Shown here: positions 5,669 through 6,254 of the stretch, piece after piece
Numbering within the stretch: the first letter of the stretch is position 1
Layout: the number at the start of each line of letters is the position of its first letter
Source: Caldilineaceae bacterium
GTDB lineage: Bacteria > Chloroflexota > Anaerolineae > Caldilineales > Caldilineaceae
Length of the DNA stretch: 6,254 nt
Direction of reading: 5' to 3'
Assembly: GCA_012032975.1 (NCBI GenBank)
Contig: JAAUPU010000193.1
Coordinates: forward strand, 1 to 6,254
Notes under the pieces: model-generated
The model's input: only the letters and a program-made list of their open reading frames with translations
What the model was told of the DNA's origin: nothing
Database searches by the model: none
Made by a program: the position numbers and the translations under genes

Positions 5669-6254
5669 CTATGTGACCCGATCCGCAAACCAAGCGATCG
5701 TCTCTTCCATGCCCTGCGCGAGCGGCACATGGGGTTGCCATTGGAGCAATTCACGCGCACGCGTGATGTCCGGCTGTCGCTTCTTGGGGTCATCGACGGG
5801 CAGCGGCAAATACTCGATGCCAGCCGGATTGCCGGTGATCGCGTTGATCTGCTCGGCGAAGTCGCGAATCGTCAACTCGGCTGGGTTGCCAATATTCACT
5901 GGCTCGCCCTCGTCGCTCATCAACAGGCGATAGATGCCATCGACCAGGTCGCTGACGTAGCAGAAGCTGCGCGTCTGGCTGCCATCGCCATAGACAGTCA
6001 GCCGCTCGCCGCGCAGCGCCTGGCCGACGAAGTTTGGCACGACACGGCCATCGTTGAGCCTCATGCGCGGGCCATAGGTGTTGAAGATGCGCACGATGCG
6101 CGTAGCCACGGCGTGGCTACGCTGATAGGCCATGGTCATCGCCTCGGCAAAACGCTTGGCCTCATCGTAGACGCCGCGCGGCCCGATGGGATTGACATAA
6201 CCCCAGTAGCTCTCCGGCTGCGGATGGATCTGTGGATCGCCGTACGACCTCGCT
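5669..6254 (-). CDS. UDP-glucuronate decarboxylase (UXS-like extended SDR), 5'-truncated, probable frameshift at the edge
   Basis: The minus-strand frame ends at TAG (5671-5669) and stays open to the window edge. It gives about 194 C-terminal residues if one base near 6245 is dropped. Visible in order: SEVYGDP (only after that correction), [22 protein letters not shown] with the catalytic YxxxK (Tyr29 and Lys33 of the fragment), the [10 protein letters not shown] motif, [29 protein letters not shown] and [10 protein letters not shown]. This series is characteristic of UDP-glucuronic acid decarboxylase, which converts UDP-glucuronate to UDP-xylose with bound NAD+; the related dTDP-glucose dehydratases match less well. 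It likely supplies nucleotide sugar for cell-surface polysaccharide or glycosylation. The start codon and Rossmann glycine motif lie outside the window. The gene precedes the aldehyde dehydrogenase on the same strand, with a 97-base gap holding an inverted repeat, so separate control is likely. Confidence 0.9.
   Translation of the reverse strand, partial: ARSYGDPQIHPQPESYWGYVNPIGPRGVYDEAKRFAEAMTMAYQRSHAVATRIVRIFNTYGPRMRLNDGRVVPNFVGQALRGERLTVYGDGSQTRSFCYVSDLVDGIYRLLMSDEGEPVNIGNPAELTIRDFAEQINAITGNPAGIEYLPLPVDDPKKRQPDITRARELLQWQPHVPLAQGMEETIAWFADRVT

Overview
The window is GC-rich bacterial DNA with short spacers and clear Shine-Dalgarno sequences. The best guess at origin is a Chloroflexota (Anaerolineae or Caldilineae-like) genome, possibly a metagenome assembly. 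This rests on a secreted beta-helix protein that has a CSLREA-type entry region and ends in the residues VVYLPLIMR, a tail I associate with exported Chloroflexota proteins. That is recognition from memory, not a search result.

Layout, left to right. Positions 1-426 (+) hold the 3' part of a short-chain dehydrogenase whose catalytic pattern (Asp, Tyr, Lys) resembles pteridine reductases. A 63-base spacer follows, with a palindromic operator-like site (424-444) and a strong short hairpin (450-470). Positions 490-1647 (+) encode an intact enolase-superfamily sugar-acid dehydratase most like L-rhamnonate dehydratase. A 217-base spacer (1648-1864) carries an 8-base-periodic minirepeat inside an inverted repeat, and ends in a near-perfect ribosome binding site. 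Positions 1865-4016 (+) encode a secreted parallel beta-helix protein, broken by one frameshift near 3258-3272. A 119-base spacer (4017-4135) lies between convergent genes and holds a long imperfect hairpin with an oligo-T tail on the minus strand. Positions 4136-5571 (-) encode a GabD-type aldehyde dehydrogenase, broken by one missing base near 5410. A 97-base spacer has a perfect 9-bp inverted repeat (5622-5648). Positions 5669-6254 (-) hold the 3' part of a UDP-glucuronate decarboxylase, again with an apparent extra base near 6245.

How the genes may work together: the first two genes are co-directional and could form a carbohydrate or sugar-acid catabolic unit, with the palindrome between them as a GntR-like control site. 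The aldehyde dehydrogenase could oxidise an aldehyde from such a pathway, but it is on the other strand and the link is weak. The decarboxylase supplies UDP-xylose for surface polysaccharide. The beta-helix protein is exported and probably surface-associated.

The points most worth a second look are three independent single-base frameshifts in 6.3 kb, each in a gene that otherwise looks well conserved (error-prone sequence or real decay); a roughly 200-base structured insert that splits a recognisable C-terminal repeat domain of the beta-helix protein; and the operator-like palindrome upstream of the dehydratase. I saw no CRISPR array, tRNA, rRNA, transposase or clearly new multi-gene system.
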